DNA of 46,611 nucleotides, taken from contig JACSRH010000151.1 of the NCBI GenBank assembly GCA_014879855.1, forward strand, positions 1-46,611, read 5' to 3'. The number at the start of each line of letters is the position of its first letter. Positions within the stretch are counted from its first letter, which is position 1. Below the pieces are notes generated by a model. It did not search any database. It was not told the origin of the DNA and worked only from the letters and a program-made list of their open reading frames with translations. The stretch is from Caldilineaceae bacterium (GTDB lineage: Bacteria > Chloroflexota > Anaerolineae > Caldilineales > Caldilineaceae). Of this stretch, positions 1-16,643 are shown one piece after another. The position numbers and the translations under genes were made by a program.

Positions 1-87
1 AAGACAAGGAGAGAGAGGAAGACAAGGAGAGAGAGGAAGACAAGGAGAGAGAGGAAGACAAGGAGAGAGGAAGACAAGGAGAAGGGG
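1..87. repeat. 18-bp purine-rich tandem repeat
   Basis: About four and a half copies of the 18-bp unit AAGACAAGGAGAGAGAGG run from the window edge, the fourth shortened to 16 bp and the last degenerate. One strand is almost entirely purine. The array ends just before the GTG start of the ABC ATPase, and its last degenerate copy supplies the GGAG that serves as that gene's ribosome binding site. The left boundary lies outside the window. Confidence 0.9.
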
Positions 88-98
88 AGAGCAATTCT

Positions 99-1073
99 GT
101 GCGCCAGGCTGACACCGAGGCAAATTCCCCCATCTCCCCATCTCCAATCTCTAATCTCCAATCTCCCAATCTCCAATCTCCCAATCTCCCAATCTCCAAT
201 CTCCAATCTCCCGTCCTCTCGCTCAACCACGTCGCGTATTGGTACATGCGCGGCACGCCGTTGGAGGTGCAGGCGATCAGCGACATCACCCTCGACGTGC
301 AGCGTGGGGAGATCATCGGCATCATCGGCCACACGGGATCGGGCAAATCGACGGCGATCCAACATTTCAATGCGTTGTTGAGGCCGCACGCGGGCAAGGC
401 GATCGTCGTCGGGATGGATCTCAACGCACCCGATCTCGATCTGCGCATGATCCGCCGCCGCGTGGGGCTGGTCTTCCAGCTTCCTGAAGCGCAGCTTTTC
501 GAGCAATTTGTGGGCGACGACGTGGCCTATGGCCCGCGCAAATTAGGGTTGAACCGTGAAGAGGTGCGCGCGCGCGTGCGCCGGGCGATGGAGACGGTCG
601 GCCTGCCGTTCGAGGAGTTCAAAGATCGGCTGACCTTTACGCTCAGCGGCGGGGAGATGCGACGCGCGGCGCTCGCCGGCGTGCTGGCCCTGGAGCCAGA
701 AGTGCTTGTGCTCGACGAACCGACCGCCGGGCTTGACCCAGAGGCGCGCCGCCAGTTGATGCACCATATCCTGACGCTGCACAATGAGGGCATGACGCTG
801 GTCATCGTCTCGCATAATATGGAGGAGCTGGCCGAAATCTGCGACCGTCTCTATGTGATCAGCGAAGGCCGCACCTATCTGACGGGAACGCCGGGGGAAG
901 TCTTCAACCGCGCGGCAGAGCTCCGCCAGATGGGGTTGGATGCGCCCGATGTCACGTTGATCGCCGAACGCCTGAAGGAAGCTGGCTGGCTGGCGCCCAC
1001 AATGCAGGTCTACACACTGCCACAGGCGATTGAGGCGATCAGCCAGGTGATGGCGGCGCGGACGCGTCCTTAA
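99..1073 (+). CDS. ecfA2: Energy-coupling factor transporter ATPase, EcfA2-like
   Basis: ATP-binding subunit of an ECF (vitamin or metal) importer, acting on the cytoplasmic face with a second ATPase, EcfT and a substrate-binding S component. Visible motifs: Walker A GHTGSGKS at residues 77-84, Q-loop VFQLPEAQLFEQFV from 125 (the PE-QLFE form typical of EcfA2), signature LSGGEMRR at 182-189, Walker B VLVLDEPTAGLD at 202-213, and the SHN H-loop near 238. The GTG start at 99 is chosen because GGAG lies 9 nt upstream and because the next possible start (ATG at 246) would remove the first beta-strand of the fold. Residues 10-38 are encoded by the simple repeat and are not part of the ABC domain. 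No EcfT or second ATPase follows; upstream is outside the window. Confidence 0.88.
   Translation: MRQADTEANSPISPSPISNLQSPNLQSPNLPISNLQSPVLSLNHVAYWYMRGTPLEVQAISDITLDVQRGEIIGIIGHTGSGKSTAIQHFNALLRPHAGKAIVVGMDLNAPDLDLRMIRRRVGLVFQLPEAQLFEQFVGDDVAYGPRKLGLNREEVRARVRRAMETVGLPFEEFKDRLTFTLSGGEMRRAALAGVLALEPEVLVLDEPTAGLDPEARRQLMHHILTLHNEGMTLVIVSHNMEELAEICDRLYVISEGRTYLTGTPGEVFNRAAELRQMGLDAPDVTLIAERLKEAGWLAPTMQVYTLPQAIEAISQVMAARTRP
131..212. repeat. CAATCTCC-type pyrimidine repeat inside the start of the ATPase gene
   Basis: Roughly ten copies of a CAATCTCC/CCATCTCC octamer-like unit. In the ATPase frame it translates into a Ser-Pro-Asn-Leu-Gln repeat (residues about 11-38). The same unit recurs after the transketolase gene at 6485-6602, so it is a dispersed simple repeat rather than a local accident. 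Confidence 0.85.
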
Positions 1074-1122
1074 ACGATAAACCACAGAACGATAACGACA
1101 CAGAAAACGATAACGACACAGC
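1074..1122. repeat. Three short direct repeats after ecfA2
   Basis: The unit AACGATAACGACACAG occurs twice exactly and once in degenerate form (AACGATAAACCACAG) directly after the ATPase stop codon. Function unknown; probably simple sequence expansion. Confidence 0.75.
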
Positions 1123-1147
1123 GGATCCTTCAAAAGAGGCAACCAGA

Positions 1148-1486
1148 GTGTTCACCAGGATCGAGCAGCAAGTTCTTGTCCACATCGACGACGGCGAATT
1201 GATCGATTGGGTGCAGGCGCTGGAGGCGCAGGAGATCAAGCGGTTGCTGTAAGTGGCGCTGGCCGGCGACGCGCGGCTGCGCTACGGTTTGCGCGTGCTG
1301 GAGGTGCGCTTTCCGGCACTTACCGACCCTACTCATCCTGTCGTCGCGGGGCTGGCATCTTGTCACCTGCGGCCCCGGCGACATCCATATCCCGCTCATA
1401 TCGACGAATGGGTGAGGATGGCGGCGATCAAAACCGCCGCGCGTATGGATGCGTTGGCGGCGGTGCGCTTGCTGGGCATGGCCTGA
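1148..1486 (+). pseudogene. Hypothetical ORF split by an in-frame TAA
   Basis: A GTG-started frame of 34 codons (VFTRIEQQVLVHIDDGELID at its start) meets TAA at 1250-1252, and the same frame then continues open from GTG 1253 for 77 codons to 1486. The composition looks protein-like on both sides (hydrophobic and charged residues alternate, ending in an Ala/Leu-rich helix-like stretch). I do not recognise a family. It may be one gene broken by a nonsense mutation, or two tiny non-genes. Lying directly after ecfA2 and its repeats, it is in a degraded stretch. Confidence 0.3.
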
Positions 1487-1529
1487 GGCGCATCCACGCC
1501 GACGCAAAACACACCAGGTCTTACTAAAG

Positions 1530-1562
1530 ACAAACCAGGTTTCTCGGAGAAACCTGGTTTGT
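1530..1562. terminator. Perfect 15-bp hairpin between converging genes
   Basis: ACAAACCAGGTTTCT and its exact reverse complement flank a CGG loop. It sits 33 bp beyond the stop codon of sodA, which converges from the right, so it can end transcription from either side. There is no long U-tract, so it may equally be a dispersed palindromic repeat. Confidence 0.6.
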
Positions 1563-1594
1563 GATCAGCTCTGTAGGGGGTGACTCTCGCCCAC

Positions 1595-2203
<609 letters not shown>

Positions 2204-2374
2204 CGGAATCCTCCTTGTGTATGTTGGTTTCGATTGCATGTCCAGTTGAGCTGTACCATGCTCCACTGTCGCACAGGAATCGGTTGATTTCCGTGCCGCA
2301 GGATACAAATGCAACGAATTACGTAGCTCAGACGCGGTTTAGAAAGAACGCTTTCGGCGCAGGGATGGTGACTT

Positions 2375-2911
2375 TCAGAAGGCTCGCGCTTCAAGGTGGA
2401 CAAATACCCCGCGCCGCTGCAAAATGTGTACGTCCCACTTTTCCGCGCGCAGCACCTCAACGGTCGGGCGGTTCAGATGGCAATTGTGTGCAATGCCCCG
2501 CCAATAGGGCGTGGCCGCGTCGGCGGCGCCGGCTAAAAATGGGGTTTGCGGGCGCACATGCTCCACCATCGCAAGCACGCCGTTTGGCTTCAGCACCCGC
2601 CGGATTTCGCGCAGCGCCTGGCGCTGATCTCGCACCGAGCAGAAGACCAGGCTGGAGACAACATGATCGATGCTGGCGCTGGCAATGGGCAGGTGCTCGG
2701 CCACGGCGATCTTGACGCTGACCGGCAGCACACAGCGCGCGGCCGCGACTTGCGCCTGCTGAGCGCTCGACGCGTCCGGCTCGATAGCGAAAACCTGCGC
2801 GGCGCGACGGTAACGGGAAAGATTCGCGCCTGACCCGGCGCCGATTTCCAGCACGACGCCGGTGATTTCACCGACCAGCCATTCCCGCCAGTTCCACACG
2901 CTGATGCTCAT
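2375..2911 (-). CDS. Class I SAM-dependent methyltransferase
   Basis: A small (178 aa) methyltransferase of the UbiE/Methyltransf_11 type. Motif I is VLEIGAGSG at residues 19-27, followed by an acidic post-I position in FAIEPD, a motif near SIDHVVSSLVFCSV and REIRRVLKPNGVLAMVEHV, the usual order of this fold. The substrate cannot be told from sequence; C-terminal features resemble membrane-lipid or quinone methyltransferases but this is weak. Its ATG at 2911 overlaps the stop of the phosphoesterase gene by 4 bp (ATGA), so the two are almost certainly translated in a coupled way. A longer in-frame reading to 3205 lies within the phosphoesterase and is spurious. Confidence 0.85.
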   Translation of the reverse strand: MSISVWNWREWLVGEITGVVLEIGAGSGANLSRYRRAAQVFAIEPDASSAQQAQVAAARCVLPVSVKIAVAEHLPIASASIDHVVSSLVFCSVRDQRQALREIRRVLKPNGVLAMVEHVRPQTPFLAGAADAATPYWRGIAHNCHLNRPTVEVLRAEKWDVHILQRRGVFVHLEARAF

Positions 2912-4023
2912 GCCGTCACCTCGATCAGCGTAATCTGCGGGCGGGCGCGGAAACGCAGCGGGATGCCTTCGCCCATGCCGCGCGTAATGTAAACTTGCGT
3001 GCGGCCGTAGCGGAAAAAGCCAGACACGTGTTGGCGCGGCACGAACTCGACCTGCGTGTGCGCCGGCCCCCAGAACGGCACTCTGATCTGCCCGCCATGC
3101 GTGTGTCCCGACAAGACCAGATCCACGCGCGGCAACTGCGGGCTGGCGATGATGTCCGGGTTGTGGCTCAACAGGATCAGCGGCGCATGTTCCGGGATGT
3201 CGCACACCGAATCGCCCAGGCGCGGCCGCCCCTCGATCACGTCATCGACGCCAGCCAGATAGATGTCCAGCCCAAGTTCAGGACGCACCAGATGAACCCC
3301 GTGGTTGTGCAACAAAGTCATGCCCCACTGCGCCAGCGCCGCGGTCAGGCGGTCGGTGTTGTTGCCGCCCGTGCGCCGGCCATCCAATGGCGTATTGCGC
3401 ACATAGCGCAGATAGCGCGGCCCGCGTGTGGCCGCGGCAGCAATGCGCGCCAGCGGGCCACGCTGTGGGTCGCGCCGCCGCTCCGCCGCCTGAAAGGTGC
3501 GCCACATGCGCGGTAATGCTTCCTGCATCGCATAATGCGTGTAATCATGGTTGCCAAAGACGCCGAACGAACCCAGGCGCGGGCGCGGGACGGCGTCGAG
3601 CAGGCGCAGCACATTTTCCAGCCCGTTGTCGAAATGAATGAAATCGCCGGTATGGAAAAGCAGGTCATAATCCAGCCCCGCGGTGAGGGCGCGCACACGC
3701 TCGATCTTGGCCAGCTCGCGGCGGTTGCGTTTCCCCCCATGAAAATGCGAATCGCTGAGCTGCAGAATACGCAATCCACCCTTTGGCAGTCGTCCCGCCG
3801 CACCAGGCAGACGCACGGTCAGCCGTTCCAGACGAATATCGAGCGGCTCGACCTGAAGCGCATAGGTCAGGATGCCCAGCACAGCGGCCGCGCCTCCGGC
3901 CAGCACGGCCGCGCCGCCCCACCACCGCGGCGAGAGGATCGAACGCGTTGCTGTGCGCGGCGCGGAGAAAGGTTGAAGTCCGCGGGACAATTCGGTTTGT
4001 AGTGGATGTTGTTGGTTAATCAT
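2908..4023 (-). CDS. Membrane-anchored metallophosphoesterase, YkuE/YaeI-like
   Basis: Calcineurin-like phosphoesterase with one N-terminal membrane helix (residues about 36-55). The metal-binding motifs are in order: LSDSHFH (D91, H93), HTGDFIH, VFGNHDYTH, LLSHNPD and LSGHTHGGQI. Proteins of this layout hydrolyse phosphodiester or pyrophosphate bonds of membrane lipids on the outer face of the membrane; the exact substrate is unknown. The start is uncertain: ATG at 4023 gives MINQQHP, and ATG at 4035 adds four residues; neither has a strong ribosome site. It forms a two-gene operon with the overlapping methyltransferase downstream, suggesting a shared lipid or cell-envelope task (inference). 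Confidence 0.85.
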   Translation of the reverse strand: MINQQHPLQTELSRGLQPFSAPRTATRSILSPRWWGGAAVLAGGAAAVLGILTYALQVEPLDIRLERLTVRLPGAAGRLPKGGLRILQLSDSHFHGGKRNRRELAKIERVRALTAGLDYDLLFHTGDFIHFDNGLENVLRLLDAVPRPRLGSFGVFGNHDYTHYAMQEALPRMWRTFQAAERRRDPQRGPLARIAAAATRGPRYLRYVRNTPLDGRRTGGNNTDRLTAALAQWGMTLLHNHGVHLVRPELGLDIYLAGVDDVIEGRPRLGDSVCDIPEHAPLILLSHNPDIIASPQLPRVDLVLSGHTHGGQIRVPFWGPAHTQVEFVPRQHVSGFFRYGRTQVYITRGMGEGIPLRFRARPQITLIEVTA

Positions 4024-4035
4024 CCGATGCAGCAT

Positions 4036-4427
4036 AGCAGAGGCCGAAATTGACGACAATTCGCACACTGCACGGGCGCGTCTCAAAATTTAGGGGGGGG
4101 GCTGACAGGAGATCGTGTTATTGGCCGCTGTAGCTTCCCTGATCTTGCTGAGCGTTATTGCCCGCCATCGGCCCGGCCTGCTGCTGGTTGACGCCACTTG
4201 GAGCGTTGCTGCGATCACCGTCGGGCTGGCAGCCCGACCTGCGGGAAGCGTGCCAAAAGGATGGAACAGCCCCCCGTACGGAGCATTCAGAAAACGTGGG
4301 CCGGCAGCCGTCACCTCCTCGCAAGTTGACAACATAGAGTGTCTAATAGACAATTTCCCTATGGATAGTTCGTCGATGTGATAGATGCCAAAATCACAGC
4401 GCCACTTTTGAAAGAGGATGCAAACAC
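4036..4427. other. Intergenic region before transketolase
   Basis: No convincing gene. It contains a run of nine G (4093-4101), a perfect 8-bp hairpin GTCGGGCT-GGC-AGCCCGAC at 4220-4238, and the promoter candidate at 4326-4354. An antisense frame at 4118-4324 ends in a Gln/Asn/Gly-rich stretch but shows no start signal or family. Confidence 0.6.
4326..4354 (+). promoter_or_regulatory. Candidate sigma-70 promoter for tkt
   Basis: Consensus TTGACA at 4326-4331, 17-bp spacer, and GACAAT (4 of 6 matches) at 4349-4354. It lies about 75 bp before the transketolase ATG in an AT-richer stretch. Confidence 0.55.
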
Positions 4428-6473
<2,046 letters not shown>

Positions 6474-6484
6474 GGGGTTAGAGT

Positions 6485-6602
6485 TTAAGAGATTGGAGAT
6501 TCAGAGATTGGAGACTGATGACTCAGCGCCTCAATTTCCAATCTCCAATCTTTACTCTCCAATCTTTACTCTCTAATCTCTCGTCTCCAATCTCTCGTCT
6601 CT
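6485..6602. repeat. GATTGGAGA / TCTCCAATC repeat block with opposed arms
   Basis: Left of about 6515 the unit reads GATTGGAGA, and from about 6534 on it reads TCTCCAATC with TTTACT variants, so the block can fold as an imperfect hairpin. The right half matches the octamer repeat that is translated at the start of ecfA2. It fills the gap between tkt and the next gene and may act as a weak terminator or be neutral. Confidence 0.75.
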
Positions 6603-6617
6603 TACGGTAAATACGCT

Positions 6618-7109
6618 ATGCTCACAACTCTACACACCACCCTCCGCCGCACCCGGCAGCATCACGCCATCGAACACGCTACGTTGTCGATCCTAGCCGA
6701 ACGTTTTCCAGAGCGACGGATGGTGGGATACAGCGACCCGGCCGGCTTCACGTTGCTGACAGACGTCCCAGAAGAAGCTGCCCGCCGTGCGCTGGCCGAC
6801 GCCATGCTGCGCTTGCAGGCCGGTGAGACGCGCCTGGCGATCCACCCAAACTGCGGCACCAACCTGCTGACCACAGGCGTGCTTGTCACCCTGGCGGCGC
6901 TGCTGGGCAGCGCGGGCGCGCGCAAGGAGATCCTGAGCCGCTTTACGCGAACGCTGATCCTGGTATTGCCGGCGCTGGTGATCAGCCCAGGAATGGGCAT
7001 GCGCTTGCAACGTTATACCACGACGGCGGAGGTCAGCGACCGTTGGGTCAAGGAAGTTCGTCCCTTGCAGTTGGGTGGGATGCGCGGGTTTCGCATCATG
7101 TTTGCGTAA
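6618..7109 (+). CDS. DUF6391-like small membrane protein
   Basis: A 163-residue protein beginning MLTTLHTTLRRTRQHHAIEHATL. The segment HHAIEHAT contains an HxxEH pattern (H16, E19, H20). A conserved-looking PNCGTNLLTTGVLVTLAALLG leads into one hydrophobic stretch and a second one (ILVLPALVISPGMGMRLQ) follows, so it is probably membrane-associated. I associate the HAIEHAT start with DUF6391 proteins of cyanobacteria and Chloroflexota from memory; no function is established. HxxEH is also the metal motif of M16 peptidases, but the protein is far too short for that family. The neighbours, transketolase and DNA polymerase delta, give no clue. Confidence 0.65.
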   Translation: MLTTLHTTLRRTRQHHAIEHATLSILAERFPERRMVGYSDPAGFTLLTDVPEEAARRALADAMLRLQAGETRLAIHPNCGTNLLTTGVLVTLAALLGSAGARKEILSRFTRTLILVLPALVISPGMGMRLQRYTTTAEVSDRWVKEVRPLQLGGMRGFRIMFA

Positions 7110-7165
7110 CACGAAGTAGGCCGCGGACGGCGCGGATCAGGCGGACTCGCGCGGATTACACTGCC

Positions 7166-8233
7166 ATGATTTATCTTTTGATAGGTGCAGACGAATATCT
7201 GACTGCCGAATGGCTTGCGGCGCAGAAGGCAACATTGGGCGACCCGGAAATGGCTGGGTTGAATACGGTCGAGTTGGCCGGCGCCCAAAGCAGCGCGGCG
7301 TCCATCCTGGGCGAAGCGTCGATGATGCCCTTTCTGAGCGAACGCCGCCTGTTGATCGTGCGTGGTCTGTTGGACGCCTACGAAAAACGCATGGCCGCCA
7401 GCAAAAGCACGGACGCGGCCATCTATGTCGAAATGGCGCAATTCCTGGCCGGTTTGCGTGGCGTCCCGGAGACTTGCCTTCTCGCACTTGTGGATAACTC
7501 TGTGGATAAGCGGCGCGGACTGTGGAAAGGTTATGTCTTGCCGGCGGCCGGCGACCGTTTGGAGCAACGCGTCGAGGGTCTGGACGCGCTGATCAAGGCC
7601 GGCGCCGTTCACTTGCAGACGCTCGCCGCGCCCGATGCCAAGGCGTTGCCAGGCTGGCTGCAAGCGCGTGCGCGCGCCCGCAACATTGCCATCGAGGGTG
7701 GCGCGGTCGCCATGCTTGGCAATTTTGTCGGCGCCAACCTGCGCCAGCTCGACAACGAGCTGGAAAAACTGGCGCTCTACGCGGACGGCCGCCCGATCAC
7801 GCCGCAGGACGTGCGCAAGCTGGTCGCTGACACCAGCGAAGAGCTGATCTGGAATCTGACGGACGCGCTCGGCCAGCGGCAAGCTGCCAAGGCAATGCAC
7901 GCGCTGCGCGAGCTGCGGCGCAACGACCAAAGCCCGATCTATCTCGCCAGCATGATTGCCCGCCAGTATCGCATGTTGATCGAGATCAAGAGCTTACTCA
8001 ACGCGGGCCAAACCAACCATTACGACATTGCCAAACAGCTTGGCTACAGCGCCTATCCGGTGCAGAAAGCAATGCCGCTTGCCCATCAATACACCTTCGA
8101 AGAACTGGAGGACGCGCTGGATCGCCTGCTGGACGTCGACATGGCAATGAAAACCGGCGCGGACCAGGATACGGAACTCGATGTTTTGATCGCCGAGCTA
8201 TCCATGCGCCGCGTCCAACCGGCCCGAGCCTGA
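7166..8233 (+). CDS. holA: DNA polymerase III, delta subunit
   Basis: Clamp-loader subunit that opens the sliding clamp during DNA replication. The 355 residues start MIYLLIGADEYLTAEWLAAQ, the usual beta-strand and helix of HolA, followed by LSERRLLIVRGLL, the long middle AAA+-like region, and the C-terminal helical domain with QLDNELEKLALYA, the SEELIWNLTDALGQR segment and MIARQYRMLIEIKSLL. There is no Walker A, as expected for delta. ATG 7166 is chosen because the fold begins there; an upstream extension reads through repeat-like intergenic sequence. recF follows after 8 bp, so replication and repair genes appear co-transcribed. Confidence 0.93.
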   Translation: MIYLLIGADEYLTAEWLAAQKATLGDPEMAGLNTVELAGAQSSAASILGEASMMPFLSERRLLIVRGLLDAYEKRMAASKSTDAAIYVEMAQFLAGLRGVPETCLLALVDNSVDKRRGLWKGYVLPAAGDRLEQRVEGLDALIKAGAVHLQTLAAPDAKALPGWLQARARARNIAIEGGAVAMLGNFVGANLRQLDNELEKLALYADGRPITPQDVRKLVADTSEELIWNLTDALGQRQAAKAMHALRELRRNDQSPIYLASMIARQYRMLIEIKSLLNAGQTNHYDIAKQLGYSAYPVQKAMPLAHQYTFEELEDALDRLLDVDMAMKTGADQDTELDVLIAELSMRRVQPARA

Positions 8234-8241
8234 GGCGCGCC

Positions 8242-9465
8242 ATGCTGCTCTCGCGGTTGAGTCTGACCCATTTTCGCAACTATCATCACCTGGAAATGGC
8301 GTTCGACAGCTCGCTCACATTGCTGCAGGGGCAGAATGCCCAAGGCAAAACCAACTTACTCGAAGCAATTTTCCTGCTTGCCACTAGCAAGCCTATCCAT
8401 GCCGGGCAGGAGCGCGAGATTGTGGGCTGGCAGGCTGTCGACGAGCCGATCCCCTATTGCCGGGTGGCGGGGGAGGTGCAGGTGGATGGACGCACGCTAG
8501 ACCTGGAAGTGATCCTGACCCCGCGCGGGGATGGCGTCAACTATACGAAGCAAATCAAGGTCAACGGCGCGCCCAAACGGAGCATGGATCTGATAGGGCT
8601 GTTGCGCGCAGTGCTCTTCTTGCCGGAAGATATCAAGCTGGTGGACGGGGGGCCAAGCGAACGGCGGCGCTATCTGGATGTCGCGCTGTGCCAGATCGAC
8701 CGAGAGTATTGCCGGGCGCTCTCCTCTTTTCAGCGGGTGCTGCTACAACGCAACAGCCTGCTCAAGAGTCTGCGCGAACAGGACGCGCGCCCTTCAGCCG
8801 CAGGGGTTGATGCGCAACTGGCTTTCTGGGATGAGAAGCTGGTGCAGCATGGCGCGCTGGTCATCTCCAGGCGCAACAATTTTCTCGTCGAGCTGCAACA
8901 AAGCGCGGCCGAGCGTCACGCGGAGCTGAGCGGGCAGCGCGAACAGTTGACGCTGCACTATTTGCCTAGCTTCAACCCCGGCCCGCACTCCGACCAGGAA
9001 TTTGAATTGCTGCGCGATGGATTGATGACTACGCCAGCAGCCGCCAAACTTGACGCCGGCGCGGTGGCTGGCCTCTATCTGCGCAAACTGGCGACGCGCC
9101 GCGCACGCGAAATCGCCGCGGGCACGACGCTCTACGGCCCACACCGCGACGATCTGCGCTTTCTCGCCAACGGGCGCGACCTGCGCACCTATGGCAGCCG
9201 CGGGCAGCAACGCAGCGCCGCGCTCTCGCTCAAGCTGGCCGAGGTGAGCGCCATGACCGGGGCAACCGGTTCTGCACCGCTGTTGCTGCTCGACGATGTG
9301 ATGAGCGAACTCGACGCGGAGCGGCGCGCCATGTTGTTGACGGTCATCAACGACGTGCCGCAGGCCATCGTCACCACAACCGACTGGGAGGATTTTTCGC
9401 CTGAACTCCGCCAACGTGCACGCCGCTTTCGCGTGTATTCTGGTATAGTAGAAGCAGTTGATTAA
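8242..9465 (+). CDS. recF: DNA replication and repair protein RecF
   Basis: SMC-like ATPase that helps load RecA at single-strand gaps together with RecO and RecR. Seen in the 407 residues: LSLTHFRNY at the N-terminus, Walker A GQNAQGKTN from residue 30, the VLFLPEDIKLVDGGPSERRR region, the signature YGSRGQQRSAALSLKLAE, and Walker B PLLLLDDVMSELD. It begins 8 bp after holA. The gene in many bacteria sits next to dnaA and dnaN; here it lies between holA and a large helicase-like gene whose ATG is only 4 bp past the recF stop, suggesting a repair operon. Confidence 0.95.
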   Translation: MLLSRLSLTHFRNYHHLEMAFDSSLTLLQGQNAQGKTNLLEAIFLLATSKPIHAGQEREIVGWQAVDEPIPYCRVAGEVQVDGRTLDLEVILTPRGDGVNYTKQIKVNGAPKRSMDLIGLLRAVLFLPEDIKLVDGGPSERRRYLDVALCQIDREYCRALSSFQRVLLQRNSLLKSLREQDARPSAAGVDAQLAFWDEKLVQHGALVISRRNNFLVELQQSAAERHAELSGQREQLTLHYLPSFNPGPHSDQEFELLRDGLMTTPAAAKLDAGAVAGLYLRKLATRRAREIAAGTTLYGPHRDDLRFLANGRDLRTYGSRGQQRSAALSLKLAEVSAMTGATGSAPLLLLDDVMSELDAERRAMLLTVINDVPQAIVTTTDWEDFSPELRQRARRFRVYSGIVEAVD

Positions 9466-9469
9466 AATT

Positions 9470-12724
<3,255 letters not shown>

Positions 12725-12740
12725 TGCATCTCAAGAAATG

Positions 12741-12766
12741 GCCGAACGCACCCTGCTGCGTTCGGC
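12741..12766. terminator. Hairpin between converging helicase gene and clpB
   Basis: A perfect 10-bp stem GCCGAACGCA / TGCGTTCGGC with a 6-nt loop, 17 bp after the helicase stop codon and before the converging clpB stop. No U-tract, so termination is plausible but unproven. Confidence 0.6.
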
Positions 12767-12863
12767 CGCGGTTCGTGCCAAACTGGTCCGGATCGGAAGC
12801 CGCGCACGAAGCTCCATTCCTGCCAACGCGTGCAGCCATGACTGAGAAGAGTCGATCTGCGTT

Positions 12864-15458
<2,595 letters not shown>

Positions 15459-15673
15459 TGTTGTCTTCCTCCTCTATCGTCAGGGAATACCGCCCTAAAG
15501 GCGATGTCTGCCCCTTATCGCACATTTTATGAAACGTTATCAGAGAAAGTATGACATAAGGAGATATGAGCAACATTGGCGAACTGTCAGCGTTGTGTTA
15601 CACCTGCGCGCGCGAACGCCCCATCCGCAGGATTCTGCGTCTTCGCCTCTTTGCGTTAGAAATTATGTTCAGG

Positions 15674-16543
15674 TCAGCCGCGCCGGACTGAGCCATTGTC
15701 ACGCGAGTAGCCGACGCCAGCGTAGAGGAGTTGAAAGCCGCTCCGCTGGTAGAGCCGGCGCGCGTCCGCACGCATGTCACGCACAGTCAGACCGACTTGA
15801 GGCATGCCGTGTTCGACGATCAGCCAGTGCGCGGCGGTCAACAGTAAACGCTGGCCATAGCCCTGGTTGCGCACGGTGGCGGCGACCGCGAGCAGGTCAA
15901 TGTATCCCTCGCGCGGGCTGTCGTTGATCGACGCGGCAACATAGCCAAGACAGTGATCGCCGTCGCTGCACACGAAGAGGCAACGTTCGTCCTCTGCCAT
16001 TTCCATGAAAGCATCGATGGCATGGGGGCTGTCGGGAAAGGCAAGGTGGTGGAGCGCGCGCACCTCGGCAGCATAATCAGGGGTAAAGCGCGCGGCCGGC
16101 GCGCCGTTAAGCGCGGGCAAAGCCGCCGCCGGTAGCACGTAGACTTGGGCGCCCTGTCCGCGCTTGAACCCCATGCCAAGATAGAAAGCTGCGGCGCGTT
16201 CGTTCTTCACATTGAGAAATGCATCGCACCGTTCGAGCGTGGGCAGGTCGGCTTGAAGCTCCTGCCACAAAGCATCGGCTGTGGCCAGGAAGTCGCCGCT
16301 CTCGACAAATGGCCCTTGCAGATAGCCGCGGCCTTCATCGACTTCGCAGCCCATCGCGCCGACGAGCGCGCCATTTTCGCGTGCGACGACGAAGTGGAGT
16401 GACTTCTGCTTTTGAAAAACAGCCACGATCTCACCGGCGTGTTCGCCGCTGTGCAGACATTGGGTGGACGGGTTGGCATTGTGGGTTTCGAGCAGCCGCG
16501 CCACCTCGGCAAAGTCGGCGGGAGTTATACGGGCAATCATCAT
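15674..16543 (-). CDS. Protein with two GNAT acetyltransferase domains
   Basis: About 289 residues made of two GNAT folds in tandem. The first (about 1-140) has FVVARENGALVGAMGCEVDEG and ends with NVKNERAAAFYLGMGFKRG. The second (about 150-289) has LGYVAASINDS, the acetyl-CoA motif LLAVAATVRNQGYGQRLLLTA (Q-x-x-G-x-G type) and DARRLYQRSGFQLL. Each domain ends in the usual Y-x-x-x-GF motif, so both may be active or one may be structural. The acceptor is unknown. Start: ATG 16543, with GGGAAG upstream; the longer reading to 16627 lacks support. It appears to be a single-gene unit; no related neighbours. Confidence 0.85.
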   Translation of the reverse strand: MMIARITPADFAEVARLLETHNANPSTQCLHSGEHAGEIVAVFQKQKSLHFVVARENGALVGAMGCEVDEGRGYLQGPFVESGDFLATADALWQELQADLPTLERCDAFLNVKNERAAAFYLGMGFKRGQGAQVYVLPAAALPALNGAPAARFTPDYAAEVRALHHLAFPDSPHAIDAFMEMAEDERCLFVCSDGDHCLGYVAASINDSPREGYIDLLAVAATVRNQGYGQRLLLTAAHWLIVEHGMPQVGLTVRDMRADARRLYQRSGFQLLYAGVGYSRDNGSVRRG

Positions 16544-16643
16544 AGCGATCGATGCTTCCCTTTCATCGAAAAGCGGGCGAAAAGCGAGATCGGACAGGTT
16601 GACAGGATTATACCAACCGCTGCACAAAAGCTGGGAAATGCAG

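Noticed and set aside
4118..4324. Minus-strand frame with a Gln/Asn/Gly-rich end before tkt
   Set aside because: No ribosome site, no family, and its beginning is Arg/Cys/Ser-biased; could be the relic of a tail such as that of SSB but cannot be supported.
4036..4427. Riboswitch or T-box leader for transketolase
   Set aside because: Only one short hairpin and no conserved riboswitch core was found.
15459..15673. CIRCE or similar heat-shock operator before clpB
   Set aside because: No TTAGCACTC-N9-GAGTGCTAA-like palindrome is present and the promoter hexamers are weak.
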